Positions 1 to 7,518 of a stretch of DNA of 64,000 bases are shown one piece after another. The stretch covers positions 1-64,000 of the forward strand of contig CAZTBB010000003.1 of NCBI GenBank assembly GCA_964611755.1, read 5' to 3'. The stretch comes from CAZTBB01 sp964611755. Its GTDB lineage: Bacteria > Pseudomonadota > Alphaproteobacteria > Micavibrionales > Micavibrionaceae. The translations under genes and the position numbers were made by a program. The notes below the pieces were generated by a model. That model saw only the letters and a program-made list of their open reading frames with translations, made no database searches and was not told the DNA's origin. Position 1 is the first letter of the stretch, and each line of letters begins with the position of its first letter.

Positions 1-204
1 GTACTTTTTTACAGTGCGCACGAACGCGCTTTATCCCTTTTATATTATAGCAGTATTTTCACCTGTATGTGGGGAAATATCTAGAGGAAATTTTTGCCGC
101 CCCGCACCACCGCACCGCGACAAACCCTCTGGGCCTCACAAAACCTTACGCACAGCAACACCCCTAACCCATTGTAAAAAAACAATTAACCAACAAAACA
201 CCTT

Positions 205-220
205 TGGCACGCTCTTCGCA
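205..220 (+). promoter_or_regulatory. sigma-54-type promoter upstream of flgI
   Basis: TGGCACG, four bases, then TCGCA. This matches the -24/-12 consensus TGGCACG-N4-TTGCA with one mismatch, and the GG and GC pairs are 12 bases apart as required. The predicted transcription start is near 231, about 34 bases before the flgI start codon. Its role is supported by the FlbD-type sigma-54 activator encoded at 12833-14245. The rest of positions 1-264 shows no convincing gene. Confidence 0.65.
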
Positions 221-264
221 TAGGAGAGAGGGAAACGATAAACAATAACGACAAAAGGGTAAAA

Positions 265-1491
265 ATGTTCCCTATTGCATATGACATAGAGACTTCAAGT
301 AAGAAGAACAATAAATCAAAGGTGGGTATAACAGTCCGATCACCACAAAAACACGCATGGGTTCCATCATGGGTTACGAATTTGGTGATCGGGCTTATTT
401 TTCTCTCTTCCCTTGCCGTTGGCGTTTCAACCCCAACCTATGCGAAAACATCCCGCATCAAGGATATTGTGAATATTGAAGGTGTTCGTGAAAACCAATT
501 GATCGGATATGGTCTTGTGGTTGGCTTGAACGGCACGGGCGACTCCCTTGCCAATTCCCCATTCACCCAGCAAAGCTTGGTCGCCATGCTGGAACGTATG
601 GGCGTCAATATCCGCGGACAGAATTTAAACACAGGAAACGTGGCCGCCGTCATGGTGACAGCCACATTACCGCCCTTTACAAATCAGGGCTCGAAAATCG
701 ACATTAGTGTGGCCACATTAGGGGATGCCTCTAGTCTGCGCGGCGGGACACTTCTTGTAACGCCATTGATGGCGGCCGATGGTGAAGTCTACGCGGTTGC
801 GCAAGGTGAAATCAGCATCTCCGGCTTTACAGCCGAAGGCGATGGGGCAACACTGGTTTCCAATACACCAACCAATGGCCGCATCACAGCAGGCGCCATT
901 GTTGAGCGCGAGATTGACTTTGACCTCGCCGAGCTTCAGCAAGTACGCCTCGCCTTAAGAAACCCGGACTTCACAACATCAAGACGCATCGCACGCGCCA
1001 TTAACGGCTTTATGTCCGAAGATATGGCCAGAGCTGAAAACTCATCCAGTGTCATGCTCGTGAAACCACGTGATTATGATGGCAATATTGTTGACCTTAT
1101 CACGGATATCGAACAGCTCCCTATTCAACCGGATCAACCCGCCCGCGTTGTCATCAGCGAGCGTTCCGGCCTGATTGTTATGGGTGCCGATGTCCGCATC
1201 TCCAGCGTTGCCATTGCCCAAAGCAATTTGACAATCAAAGTAACGGAAAACCCACAAGTATCCCAAGCCAACCCATTTGCCGAGCAAGGACAAACTCTGA
1301 TCGTTCCGCGCACCGACATTGAAATCAATCAAGGCGAAGATGTAAAGCTTGCCACATTGGATACGGGTGTAACACTGCAAGACCTTGTGACCGGCCTAAA
1401 CCGCCTGGGCATGAAACCTAATGACATCATCACAATCCTTCAGGCTATTAAAGCAGCCGGAGCCTTGCAAGCCGAGATTGAGGTCATGTAG
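265..1491 (+). CDS. flgI: flagellar P-ring protein FlgI
   Basis: Periplasmic protein that forms the P ring around the flagellar rod in the peptidoglycan layer. The mature part begins near residue 60 with the family hallmarks SRIKDIVNIEGVREN and LIGYGLVVGLNGTGD, and it continues to the usual C-terminus ending in AGALQAEIEVM. At 408 residues it is longer than most FlgI proteins because about 35 polar residues precede the hydrophobic signal segment (residues 38-60, ending TYA). No other ATG is available, and AAAGGG precedes this start by about 8 bases, so the extension looks genuine. flgJ follows after 2 bases, which implies one transcript. Confidence 0.93.
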   Translation: MFPIAYDIETSSKKNNKSKVGITVRSPQKHAWVPSWVTNLVIGLIFLSSLAVGVSTPTYAKTSRIKDIVNIEGVRENQLIGYGLVVGLNGTGDSLANSPFTQQSLVAMLERMGVNIRGQNLNTGNVAAVMVTATLPPFTNQGSKIDISVATLGDASSLRGGTLLVTPLMAADGEVYAVAQGEISISGFTAEGDGATLVSNTPTNGRITAGAIVEREIDFDLAELQQVRLALRNPDFTTSRRIARAINGFMSEDMARAENSSSVMLVKPRDYDGNIVDLITDIEQLPIQPDQPARVVISERSGLIVMGADVRISSVAIAQSNLTIKVTENPQVSQANPFAEQGQTLIVPRTDIEINQGEDVKLATLDTGVTLQDLVTGLNRLGMKPNDIITILQAIKAAGALQAEIEVM

Positions 1492-1493
1492 TC

Positions 1494-1835
1494 ATGAAAA
1501 ATCTTACACCGGATACAGCCAGCTTTTTATTGCATGCCTCTCAGGGGGATACCAGTGCGGCAGCCAAAAAGCTGAAAGATGCCAAAGGCCAAGAACAGAT
1601 TGAGCAAGTCGCCAAAGAATTTGAAGCCGTCTTCATCTCTGAAATGATGAAACCCCTGTTTGAGGGCATCGAGGTTGATGGCATGTTTGGCGGCGGCAAA
1701 GGCGAAGAAATCTTCCGCGGCATGATGCTACAGGAATACGGCAAGATGCTCTCGCAAACCGGACAAATCGGCATATCGGATGCCGTGAAACAACAACTAA
1801 TCCAACTACAGGAGGGACGCCATGCTGATCAATAA
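1494..1835 (+). CDS. flgJ: FlgJ-like rod-binding protein (no muramidase domain)
   Basis: A 113-residue protein that matches only the N-terminal rod-binding domain of FlgJ (VAKEFEAVFISEMMKPLF, then FRGMMLQEYGKML). This domain caps or scaffolds rod assembly in the periplasm. The C-terminal peptidoglycan hydrolase domain of gammaproteobacterial FlgJ is absent, as is usual in Alphaproteobacteria, where a separate enzyme does that job. It starts 2 bases after flgI and its 3' end overlaps the next gene by 14 bases, so the three are very probably co-transcribed and translationally coupled. Confidence 0.85.
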   Translation: MKNLTPDTASFLLHASQGDTSAAAKKLKDAKGQEQIEQVAKEFEAVFISEMMKPLFEGIEVDGMFGGGKGEEIFRGMMLQEYGKMLSQTGQIGISDAVKQQLIQLQEGRHADQ

Positions 1836-2286
1836 CAGCAGACCCCTGCCCTCCACCCTCAAGAGCAAGCGCGTGAGCCGCCCAGCCACAGCGCATGAAG
1901 CCAAAAATGATGCGGATAGGCTCATTAAATCGCTCATTGATACAACGGAGCGCCTCATTGATATTGCCGAGCGCGAAAAAGAAGCCATTGCCCGCGATGA
2001 TGTTGGCACATTTGTGATGCTACAAGATGAAAAAGAAAAGCACTCTGAGAAATATATGAGTCAATCAAAACATTTCAGGGCACGCGCAAAAGAGCTCAAA
2101 GACCACGACCCCGCCTCCATTGATAAAATGGGAGAATTGCAAGAACTGCTCTCACAAAAAATGCGCAGCAACTCCCGTAAAATTTTACAAATGCAGGAAA
2201 ACGCAACCCCAAAGCAAAACATGCCGCCCCCGCTTGCCGGTTCAACACTGCTAAGCGCTCAGGAAATTGGCCAAAACAGCCATTAA
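1822..2286 (+). CDS. FlgN-like flagellar export chaperone (first copy)
   Basis: A 154-residue, mostly helical, highly charged protein with no membrane segment. Heptad-like helices at about residues 30-75 and 90-130, and its place between flgJ and fliK, suggest the FlgN family, chaperones for the hook-associated proteins FlgK and FlgL in the cytoplasm. It shares the pattern D-x-x-TF-x-x-LQ-x-x-K with the next gene, suggesting a tandem duplication. An AGGAGG site about 7 bases upstream supports the start, which lies inside the flgJ end. The FlgN assignment rests on context and helix pattern rather than a strict motif. Confidence 0.55.
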   Translation: MLINNSRPLPSTLKSKRVSRPATAHEAKNDADRLIKSLIDTTERLIDIAEREKEAIARDDVGTFVMLQDEKEKHSEKYMSQSKHFRARAKELKDHDPASIDKMGELQELLSQKMRSNSRKILQMQENATPKQNMPPPLAGSTLLSAQEIGQNSH

Positions 2287-2302
2287 TAAGAAGGATGATG
2301 TT

Positions 2303-2881
2303 ATGAGTGATACCGTAGAGATCGAAAACACAGCCACAGCTGACCCACAGCCAGATCAGGCAACAGCTGGAACACCCGCGGATGAGCAAAAAGCCCCCAC
2401 GGAAGCCGGCGCACAGGGCAAGCCCAGAAACAAGTTGCTCTCGGATAGCCCCGAGAAAACACTCACAGCCCTCATGGAAATCATGGAAAGCCTGAAGGTT
2501 ATCTATGCCGACGAGCAAAATGCCGCCAAAGCATTGGATATTGAAACATTCATGAAATTACAGGAAAGAAAGCAAATTCTGGCTCATAAATATCAGCAAT
2601 ATTTCTTTGCACTGAGCGCATCAAAAGACCCGATAGAAAATCTGGATGATGCATTAAAAGAAAAGCTTCGTAAAACACACGGCGAATTTACAAGGCTCTC
2701 GGAAGAAAACCTGAAAATTCTGGCAAGCATGAAACTGGCCACAGGTCAATTGCGGCACCGCATTTTGGATATGGCCAAGCGTCATCTGATTAAGGAACAA
2801 AATGCAGGCTATGCCTCCAATGGTGAATCGAATGGTTCAGAAAAGCGCAAAATCTCAAGCGCACTGAACGAAACCGCATAA
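2303..2881 (+). CDS. FlgN-like flagellar protein (second copy)
   Basis: A 192-residue helical protein with a Pro/Ala/Thr-rich first 50 residues followed by a FlgN-like helical region (residues 55-170; ALDIETFMKLQERKQI). The in-frame ATG at 2267 would add 12 residues that read as chance; ATG 2303 has AGAAGGA 8 bases upstream and is preferred. It resembles the preceding gene in the D-x-x-TF-x-x-LQ core. It probably serves as a chaperone for a second export substrate. Inference only; other small helical flagellar proteins cannot be excluded. Confidence 0.5.
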   Translation: MSDTVEIENTATADPQPDQATAGTPADEQKAPTEAGAQGKPRNKLLSDSPEKTLTALMEIMESLKVIYADEQNAAKALDIETFMKLQERKQILAHKYQQYFFALSASKDPIENLDDALKEKLRKTHGEFTRLSEENLKILASMKLATGQLRHRILDMAKRHLIKEQNAGYASNGESNGSEKRKISSALNETA

Positions 2882-2914
2882 ACAAACAATAAACACCCCT
2901 TTAAGGATCGTATT

Positions 2915-4648
2915 ATGAGCGTTGATATATATCTTCAAACAACACAAGCATCGAAAAAAATGAACCCGGCGGCGCATACGCAGGTAAAGGATGATGAAAA
3001 ATACATCCAGGCGCGCAAAAGCGATGTTAAAGACCAGATAGATACAATCGAAGACGAGAATAGTGACACAACACTGTTTGATTTACTGCTTAGCCATAGC
3101 CAAAAAGACATTCCGGCTCATGGGTTATCAAAACAAGATAATGACAAAGGCCCTGACTTTGCTCTGGTTGAAAACCTGCCATCACAATCCCGCGCAGCTG
3201 AGCATTTGCCGGAGCCGATAAAGAACCTACTGAATTCTTTGATTGCTGAAAATGGGGATGTGATCACCCTGAACGCGCTCAATGATGATCAAATCAATGC
3301 TTTGGTTGAAAACATCATGGACCAGATCAGCACAGGGCAGCCCTTATATTTTAAACCCAATCCAGATCATGCCAAGACCCCGCAAAATGTAACGGACAGC
3401 CTTGTTGATTCCCGCCTCGCACCGGGACAAACGGCACTTGAGCGCATCACACAAAGGCTCAGTTCGTTTATCAATAACAATGACCCGAACCTCACAGCTG
3501 TAAATCTTAATCCGCAGGACATCACCTCTTTGGAGGAGCTCAAAGCACAACTCTTGGCTTTGCAAAACCTGCATAAGGCGCAACACCCACTTCCGGAGGA
3601 TATGTTGGAAAATATTGCAAGCCTTCAAAGCGACTTGGCATCAATATTAAGCAGTGTTGTGAAGATTGTTCCTGCCATCAATAAACAAGCCGTACCAGCG
3701 CGCTCGCAAGGGCCTGTGAACACATCCCCTGTTCCCGCCCTGCAAAACCCGGGGCAACAACACGCCGCATCAGGCCAGAATTCGCAGGCTAATCAATCAA
3801 ACCTGAACCCGCTAACGCAACCGCACACACCGCCGCAAAATGATGGTGCTGACATGAACATCTTCATGCAAACAGCCCAAGCCCCGGAAGAGGCCGGAGA
3901 TGCCATCGAGTTCCAAAAATTAATGAAACGCGCGCAAAATCTGGCAAACACGGCCCCCGCCCCCAAAGCCCAAGCAACCGGCAATGCAGCCCTTGCCCAT
4001 GCAGCTGCTTCGGCAAGCTCTCAGGCACAGCCCTCAGCTCAAGGCGCATTGAATGGCTGGCCGTTTGCCTTTGATGGCAGTTTATTTGCCCCATCTGGCT
4101 GGGGAAGCTATAACGCGGCGGGTTTTGATGAATATGGTATGCCGGCAGCCAGCACAGCCCTGAACAGCGCAAGCATGACCAATGTTATTACACAAGCACA
4201 AAGCGCCGGCCACGCCCATCCCGGCACCCAAATGGTTGCCGCGACATTGCAAAAGCTAGGGGCGAATGGTGAGAACCGCCAAATCACTTTACGCCTGGAC
4301 CCTCCGGCTCTTGGGCGTGTCGAGGTTAAAATGAATATCGCCAGTGACGGCAAACTTGATGCCGTTATCAAAGCCGAGCGGCCGGAAACACATCTGATGC
4401 TCCAACGCGATGCACAGACATTAGAACGCGCCATGCAGCAACTCGGACTGGATGCTGATGGATCACTGAGCTTTGAACTTGCCGATCAAGGCTTTGATTT
4501 TGATCAAAACGGCCATCATGAAAATGGACGCACCGCCGGCATATCCGGCCAAGGTGAAAGCGAAGACGACATGGAGATTATTGAAAGCACAATGACCTGG
4601 TTTGTTGATGAGAGAACCGGTCATATGCGATACGACCTGATTGTATAA
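2915..4648 (+). CDS. fliK: flagellar hook-length control protein FliK
   Basis: A secreted molecular ruler that stops hook growth and switches export to filament substrates. The 577-residue protein has the classic FliK layout: a long low-complexity Ala/Gln/Pro/Asn-rich region (about 1-430) followed by the Flg_hook domain at about 440-515, with RLDPPALGRVEVKMN and a repeated pattern of AERPETHLMLQRD. TAAGGAT lies 9 bases upstream of the ATG. It is the last gene before a 309-base gap. A second protein with a related C-terminus is at 20935-22956, so the division of labour between them is open. Confidence 0.85.
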   Translation: MSVDIYLQTTQASKKMNPAAHTQVKDDEKYIQARKSDVKDQIDTIEDENSDTTLFDLLLSHSQKDIPAHGLSKQDNDKGPDFALVENLPSQSRAAEHLPEPIKNLLNSLIAENGDVITLNALNDDQINALVENIMDQISTGQPLYFKPNPDHAKTPQNVTDSLVDSRLAPGQTALERITQRLSSFINNNDPNLTAVNLNPQDITSLEELKAQLLALQNLHKAQHPLPEDMLENIASLQSDLASILSSVVKIVPAINKQAVPARSQGPVNTSPVPALQNPGQQHAASGQNSQANQSNLNPLTQPHTPPQNDGADMNIFMQTAQAPEEAGDAIEFQKLMKRAQNLANTAPAPKAQATGNAALAHAAASASSQAQPSAQGALNGWPFAFDGSLFAPSGWGSYNAAGFDEYGMPAASTALNSASMTNVITQAQSAGHAHPGTQMVAATLQKLGANGENRQITLRLDPPALGRVEVKMNIASDGKLDAVIKAERPETHLMLQRDAQTLERAMQQLGLDADGSLSFELADQGFDFDQNGHHENGRTAGISGQGESEDDMEIIESTMTWFVDERTGHMRYDLIV

Positions 4649-4737
4649 AACAATACAGGCCCTGAATTCGATTTTAAGAATTCGGTATTGGGTTCAGCTC
4701 ATATGCGAAGCACATGCATAAGACCTCCCGATTCCGT

Positions 4738-4806
4738 AAGGGGCCCCTGGGTTTTGGGCTATACCCTTCTTTTTCTCAACCCCCAAAACTCAGGGACCCA
4801 CCCCTT
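4738..4806. repeat. long imperfect inverted repeat (stem-loop) after fliK
   Basis: 4745-4758 pairs with 4782-4795 (14 pairs, one of them G-U), and 4738-4743 (AAGGGG) pairs with 4801-4806 (CCCCTT) across a small internal bulge; the loop is 23 bases. It lies 90 bases after the fliK stop and upstream of the predicted flagellin promoter, so it would sit at the 3' end of the fliK transcript. No T-run follows on either strand, so it is not a classic intrinsic terminator. It could protect the 3' end of the mRNA. Confidence 0.6.
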
Positions 4807-4870
4807 AAAAACCACGCATCCTCTCACAAAACATCACCATGCCCCTCCCCCTCTCAAAGGCTTGTCAGAA

Positions 4871-4899
4871 TTGATTTTTTTACGAAAAAAGCTTATAAT
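4871..4899 (+). promoter_or_regulatory. sigma-70-type promoter for the flagellin-family gene
   Basis: TTGATT (4871-4876), a 17-base spacer, and a perfect TATAAT (4894-4899). The transcription start is predicted near 4906, about 50 bases before the GTG start. The finding of a vegetative rather than sigma-54 promoter is unusual for a flagellin gene. Confidence 0.6.
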
Positions 4900-4910
4900 G
4901 TTCTTATAAG
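4892..4910. promoter_or_regulatory. inverted repeat over the -10 element (candidate operator)
   Basis: CTTATAA (4892-4898) and TTATAAG (4904-4910) form a perfect 7-base inverted repeat with a 5-base spacer. It covers the -10 box and the predicted transcription start, the usual place for a repressor site. No regulator is identified. Confidence 0.4.
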
Positions 4911-4957
4911 TGGTCTAGTATCGACCTGCTGGCGTAACCCTAGGAAAGGAAGAAATT

Positions 4958-5764
4958 GTGTCCTACGATGTTATTATATCATCTTCACTCAGGAACAGTT
5001 TGCTGTCTCTAAAAGACTCATCCAAAAATTCCGAAAACAAACAGGCAACAGAAACCAAAACACCGCCGCGCGCGCAAAACGCCAAACCGGGCGGTGCGGG
5101 TGTGACAGTCGATACAACATCCAGTGACCTGGGGCGTGTGCTGGATAATATTAACCAATCAATTCAAACAATTACGCGCGCTAACGAAGCCATCAATGAA
5201 ATTGAAAACCTTGTCAAAGAGGCCAATGAAACAGCATCAGAAGCCCAATCCTCCCTTAAGGATGGGGCGGATCGTGACGCGATTAAAACCCTGGAAAACG
5301 CCTTTAACGAGACAAGAGAAAACATCACAAACACCGCCCAAGGGGCTGATTTTAAAGGGAAAAACATTCTCGCCGGAGATAGCCTACAAACCGATCTAGG
5401 AAGCGGTCCGGCTATTATCACAGAGGGGCAGAATTTAAGCGCCGAGGGACTTGGCCTGAAAGAGGCACGCTTTGATACAATCGAAACCATTGCCCAAAGC
5501 CTTGGAGAAACGCAATCTGCGCTTGTGAATATCAATATATTCTCAAAAGCGCTTCTGGAAGACCTGCAAGTCATCCAAACACGCGGTGATTTCGCACAAA
5601 AAACCATTTCCACCTTCCAGACAGGCGCCATTGACAACAAAATAGGTGAAGATGCCTCCGAAGAAGGGGTAAACTTGCTAGCCTTGAAAACAAGGCAAGC
5701 CTTGGAAAACTCGTCACTCTCACTCTCATCATCCAAAGCACAGGAAAAACTGCGCCTCTTCTAA
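4958..5764 (+). CDS. diverged flagellin-family protein
   Basis: A 268-residue protein related to the alphaproteobacterial flagellin family. The first 18 residues (SSSLRNSLLSL) and the region from about residue 50 (SSDLGRVLDNINQSIQTI) match, and the last 35 residues (LLALKTRQALENSSLSL to LRLF) match the C-terminal D0 helix. Between them, residues about 20-50, where the conserved helix and the RLATG...NPSS-type signature should be, there is instead a Lys/Thr/Pro/Gly-rich stretch. It may be a minor or specialised filament protein. It starts with GTG, preceded by AGGAAAGGAAG. It is followed by flbT and flaF, the usual partners of flagellin genes. Confidence 0.7.
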   Translation: MSYDVIISSSLRNSLLSLKDSSKNSENKQATETKTPPRAQNAKPGGAGVTVDTTSSDLGRVLDNINQSIQTITRANEAINEIENLVKEANETASEAQSSLKDGADRDAIKTLENAFNETRENITNTAQGADFKGKNILAGDSLQTDLGSGPAIITEGQNLSAEGLGLKEARFDTIETIAQSLGETQSALVNINIFSKALLEDLQVIQTRGDFAQKTISTFQTGAIDNKIGEDASEEGVNLLALKTRQALENSSLSLSSSKAQEKLRLF

Positions 5765-5803
5765 CCCATTCATAAACAAACATATTTTGGAATTCTTTTT
5801 ATT

Positions 5804-6220
5804 ATGGCACTTGTTATTGACTTAAAACCCGGAGAAAAAATCCTGATCGGTGAGGCCGTTATTACCAATGACAGCCAAAGAACCCGCCTCCATATTGCCG
5901 GAGAGGCTCCTATCCTGCGTGAAAAAGATGTTATGCAAGAAGATGAGGCCGATACACCATGCAAGAAGATTTACTTTCTTGTGCAATGCATGTATCTCAG
6001 CAACGATATGGCCGGCTACACAGAGCAATATTTTACCATTGTGAACGAAGTACAGGCCGCAGCCGCATCGCTTATGCGTATTTTCATGGAAATTAACCAA
6101 GAAATCATCACAGGACGCTTCTATAAGGCATTGAAACTATGCAAAAAACTTATCGAGCACGAAGATGACCTGCTGAATTACGCCAACGAAAACGCCTCCA
6201 GTGAAGTGCCGGGCTCATGA
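5804..6220 (+). CDS. flbT: flagellar biosynthesis repressor FlbT
   Basis: A small post-transcriptional regulator that, in Caulobacter, binds the 5' leader of flagellin mRNA and limits its translation until the hook is complete. The 138-residue protein has the family opening (LVIDLKPGEKILIGEAVI) and the central YFLVQCMYLS segment. It sits directly after the flagellin-family gene and overlaps flaF by 4 bases (ATGA), so the two are translationally coupled. FlaF and FlbT usually act as an opposing pair. Confidence 0.9.
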   Translation: MALVIDLKPGEKILIGEAVITNDSQRTRLHIAGEAPILREKDVMQEDEADTPCKKIYFLVQCMYLSNDMAGYTEQYFTIVNEVQAAAASLMRIFMEINQEIITGRFYKALKLCKKLIEHEDDLLNYANENASSEVPGS

Positions 6221-6621
6221 GCGATCACAATAAAGCCGGTACGCCTCACAACCAAGCCATTAGCGCCTATGGCAGCGCTGCCCAGAAACACACACATAAT
6301 CCTCGCGAATTGGAAGTGCAGGTTTTACTGAAATCGGCAAAAATGATCAAAGATCTTCAGGATAATTGGGACAACACAGATCAAGAGACAATTGAGGAAA
6401 CCCTTAAATACAACCGCCAGATCTGGCTAATTTTCTATGAAAATGCTACTGAAAACCCGGATAACCGTGAGCAAGACGAAGAATTCACAAGCAACATCAT
6501 AAACTTAGCCAATTTCATCTTCAAACGCCAAGTCGAGGTAATGGCCGAAAACGCCCCTCAAAAACTTGATGTTATTATCAATATCAATAGAGAGATTGCC
6601 GCCGGATTAATGACACAATAA
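6217..6621 (+). CDS. flaF: flagellar biosynthesis regulator FlaF
   Basis: A 134-residue cytoplasmic protein of the FlaF family. It shows an AISAYGSAAQKH opening, the E-L-E-V-x-x-L-L-K-S motif, and the RQIWLIFYENATENP core. In Caulobacter FlaF is needed for flagellin synthesis and secretion and counteracts FlbT. Start ATG overlaps the flbT stop. It is the last plus-strand gene before a FlaG-like gene that runs towards it. Confidence 0.9.
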   Translation: MSDHNKAGTPHNQAISAYGSAAQKHTHNPRELEVQVLLKSAKMIKDLQDNWDNTDQETIEETLKYNRQIWLIFYENATENPDNREQDEEFTSNIINLANFIFKRQVEVMAENAPQKLDVIININREIAAGLMTQ

Positions 6622-6673
6622 TTCCGCCAGAAACTCTACTGACAATGCTAAACTACTGAAATCTATGAAATAA

Positions 6674-7180
6674 TTATGCTTCAACCTGAACAGTTGATGT
6701 TGCACCTTGCGATGTTTGCGCACCCGCAGAAAACGCGGCGGCGGCTGTCTGGAAGCTGGCCGGTGATGGCGCATTTGTGTTCGCCGTTTGAGCCGGAGCC
6801 GAGAAGCTTTGCTGCTGTTGCGGCGCGGCTGAAACCGTTGCGGTTGTGGTTGTCGTTGGCTGCACAAGAGGCTGCGCAATCAAGGCATCAGGAACAGAAG
6901 AGACCTGCGCTGCGACTTGAGAAACGCTTCTAAAGCGTAAAATGCTCTCGGCCGGAAACTGTTTGATAACATTACCTGTTTTTGAATCACGCAAAGATGT
7001 AATAACCTTGCCAAATCCACTATCGATTCTCACATCCGGGCCAATGAAATACCCGCCAGGCTGGGAAACACTGCGCGGCGGCGCCAAGCTGGAAGACAAA
7101 GCACGCGCGGCTGCGGCTTGCTCTGCGCTTGCGCGGAGAACAGAAGCTGACGATACTGCTGCGTTTACTGCTTCAATCAT
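6674..7180 (-). CDS. FlaG-like protein
   Basis: A 168-residue protein. Residues about 55-80 carry the FlaG signature, a short strand followed by SKTGNVIKQFPAE and ILRF. FlaG proteins influence flagellar filament length. The C-terminal half (about 95-168) is Ala/Thr/Gln/Ser-rich low-complexity sequence, unlike typical short FlaG, so the order is FlaG core first and disordered tail second. It has its own minus-strand promoter and faces flaF tail to tail with only 52 bases between them. No terminator is visible in that gap. Confidence 0.6.
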   Translation of the reverse strand: MIEAVNAAVSSASVLRASAEQAAAARALSSSLAPPRSVSQPGGYFIGPDVRIDSGFGKVITSLRDSKTGNVIKQFPAESILRFRSVSQVAAQVSSVPDALIAQPLVQPTTTTTATVSAAPQQQQSFSAPAQTANTNAPSPASFQTAAAAFSAGAQTSQGATSTVQVEA

Positions 7181-7200
7181 TGTTTTCTCAACCTATAAAT

Positions 7201-7219
7201 TCCGGAGACACACTCCGGA
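7201..7219. repeat. 7-base inverted repeat in the FlaG-like gene leader
   Basis: TCCGGAG (7201-7207) and CTCCGGA (7213-7219) are perfect inverted arms with a 5-base loop, 21 bases upstream of the minus-strand FlaG-like start codon. As RNA it would form a compact hairpin in the leader, and one arm contains GGAG, which resembles a ribosome-binding site. Confidence 0.5.
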
Positions 7220-7238
7220 TATACTATCCCCTATTTTC

Positions 7239-7267
7239 AGTTTACATCCTCAAACGCAAAAAGTCAA
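7239..7267 (-). promoter_or_regulatory. sigma-70-type promoter for the FlaG-like gene
   Basis: On the minus strand, TTGACT (7267-7262), a 17-base spacer, and TAAACT (7244-7239). The transcription start is predicted near 7232, giving a leader of about 50 bases that includes the inverted repeat at 7201-7219. The rest of the gap up to fliF (7268-7518) holds a TATAAT at 7397-7402 without a good -35 box and no gene. Confidence 0.5.
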
Positions 7268-7518
7268 GAAAATGCATCCATAATCACCCCTCCGCAAACA
7301 GAGGAAATTAATACCTTAGTATGTGTGCCCGACAGTGCACAAAAGACACGATTCGTTTTTTTCCAAAGGTAGATAGCATTATTACAAAAAAACGATTATA
7401 ATAAAGCTTACGGGTGATTTGCGCCCCAATAAAAAGAACTCAAAACGAACCACCTTTACCCCCTCCTTTGTATTGGCCTCGGTTCGAAATAATGACATAA
7501 AACGGCAAGGATCGGACA

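Noticed and set aside
14..223. 69-residue open frame at the left edge
   Set aside because: No ribosome site, no recognisable domain, and it covers the sigma-54-type promoter of flgI.
6676..6933. Plus-strand open frame opposite the FlaG-like gene
   Set aside because: It is antisense to a better-supported gene and its sequence (Arg/Pro/Leu-rich) is typical of a shadow.
7397..7402. TATAAT as a fliF promoter
   Set aside because: No acceptable -35 box at 16-18 bases; left as a remark only.
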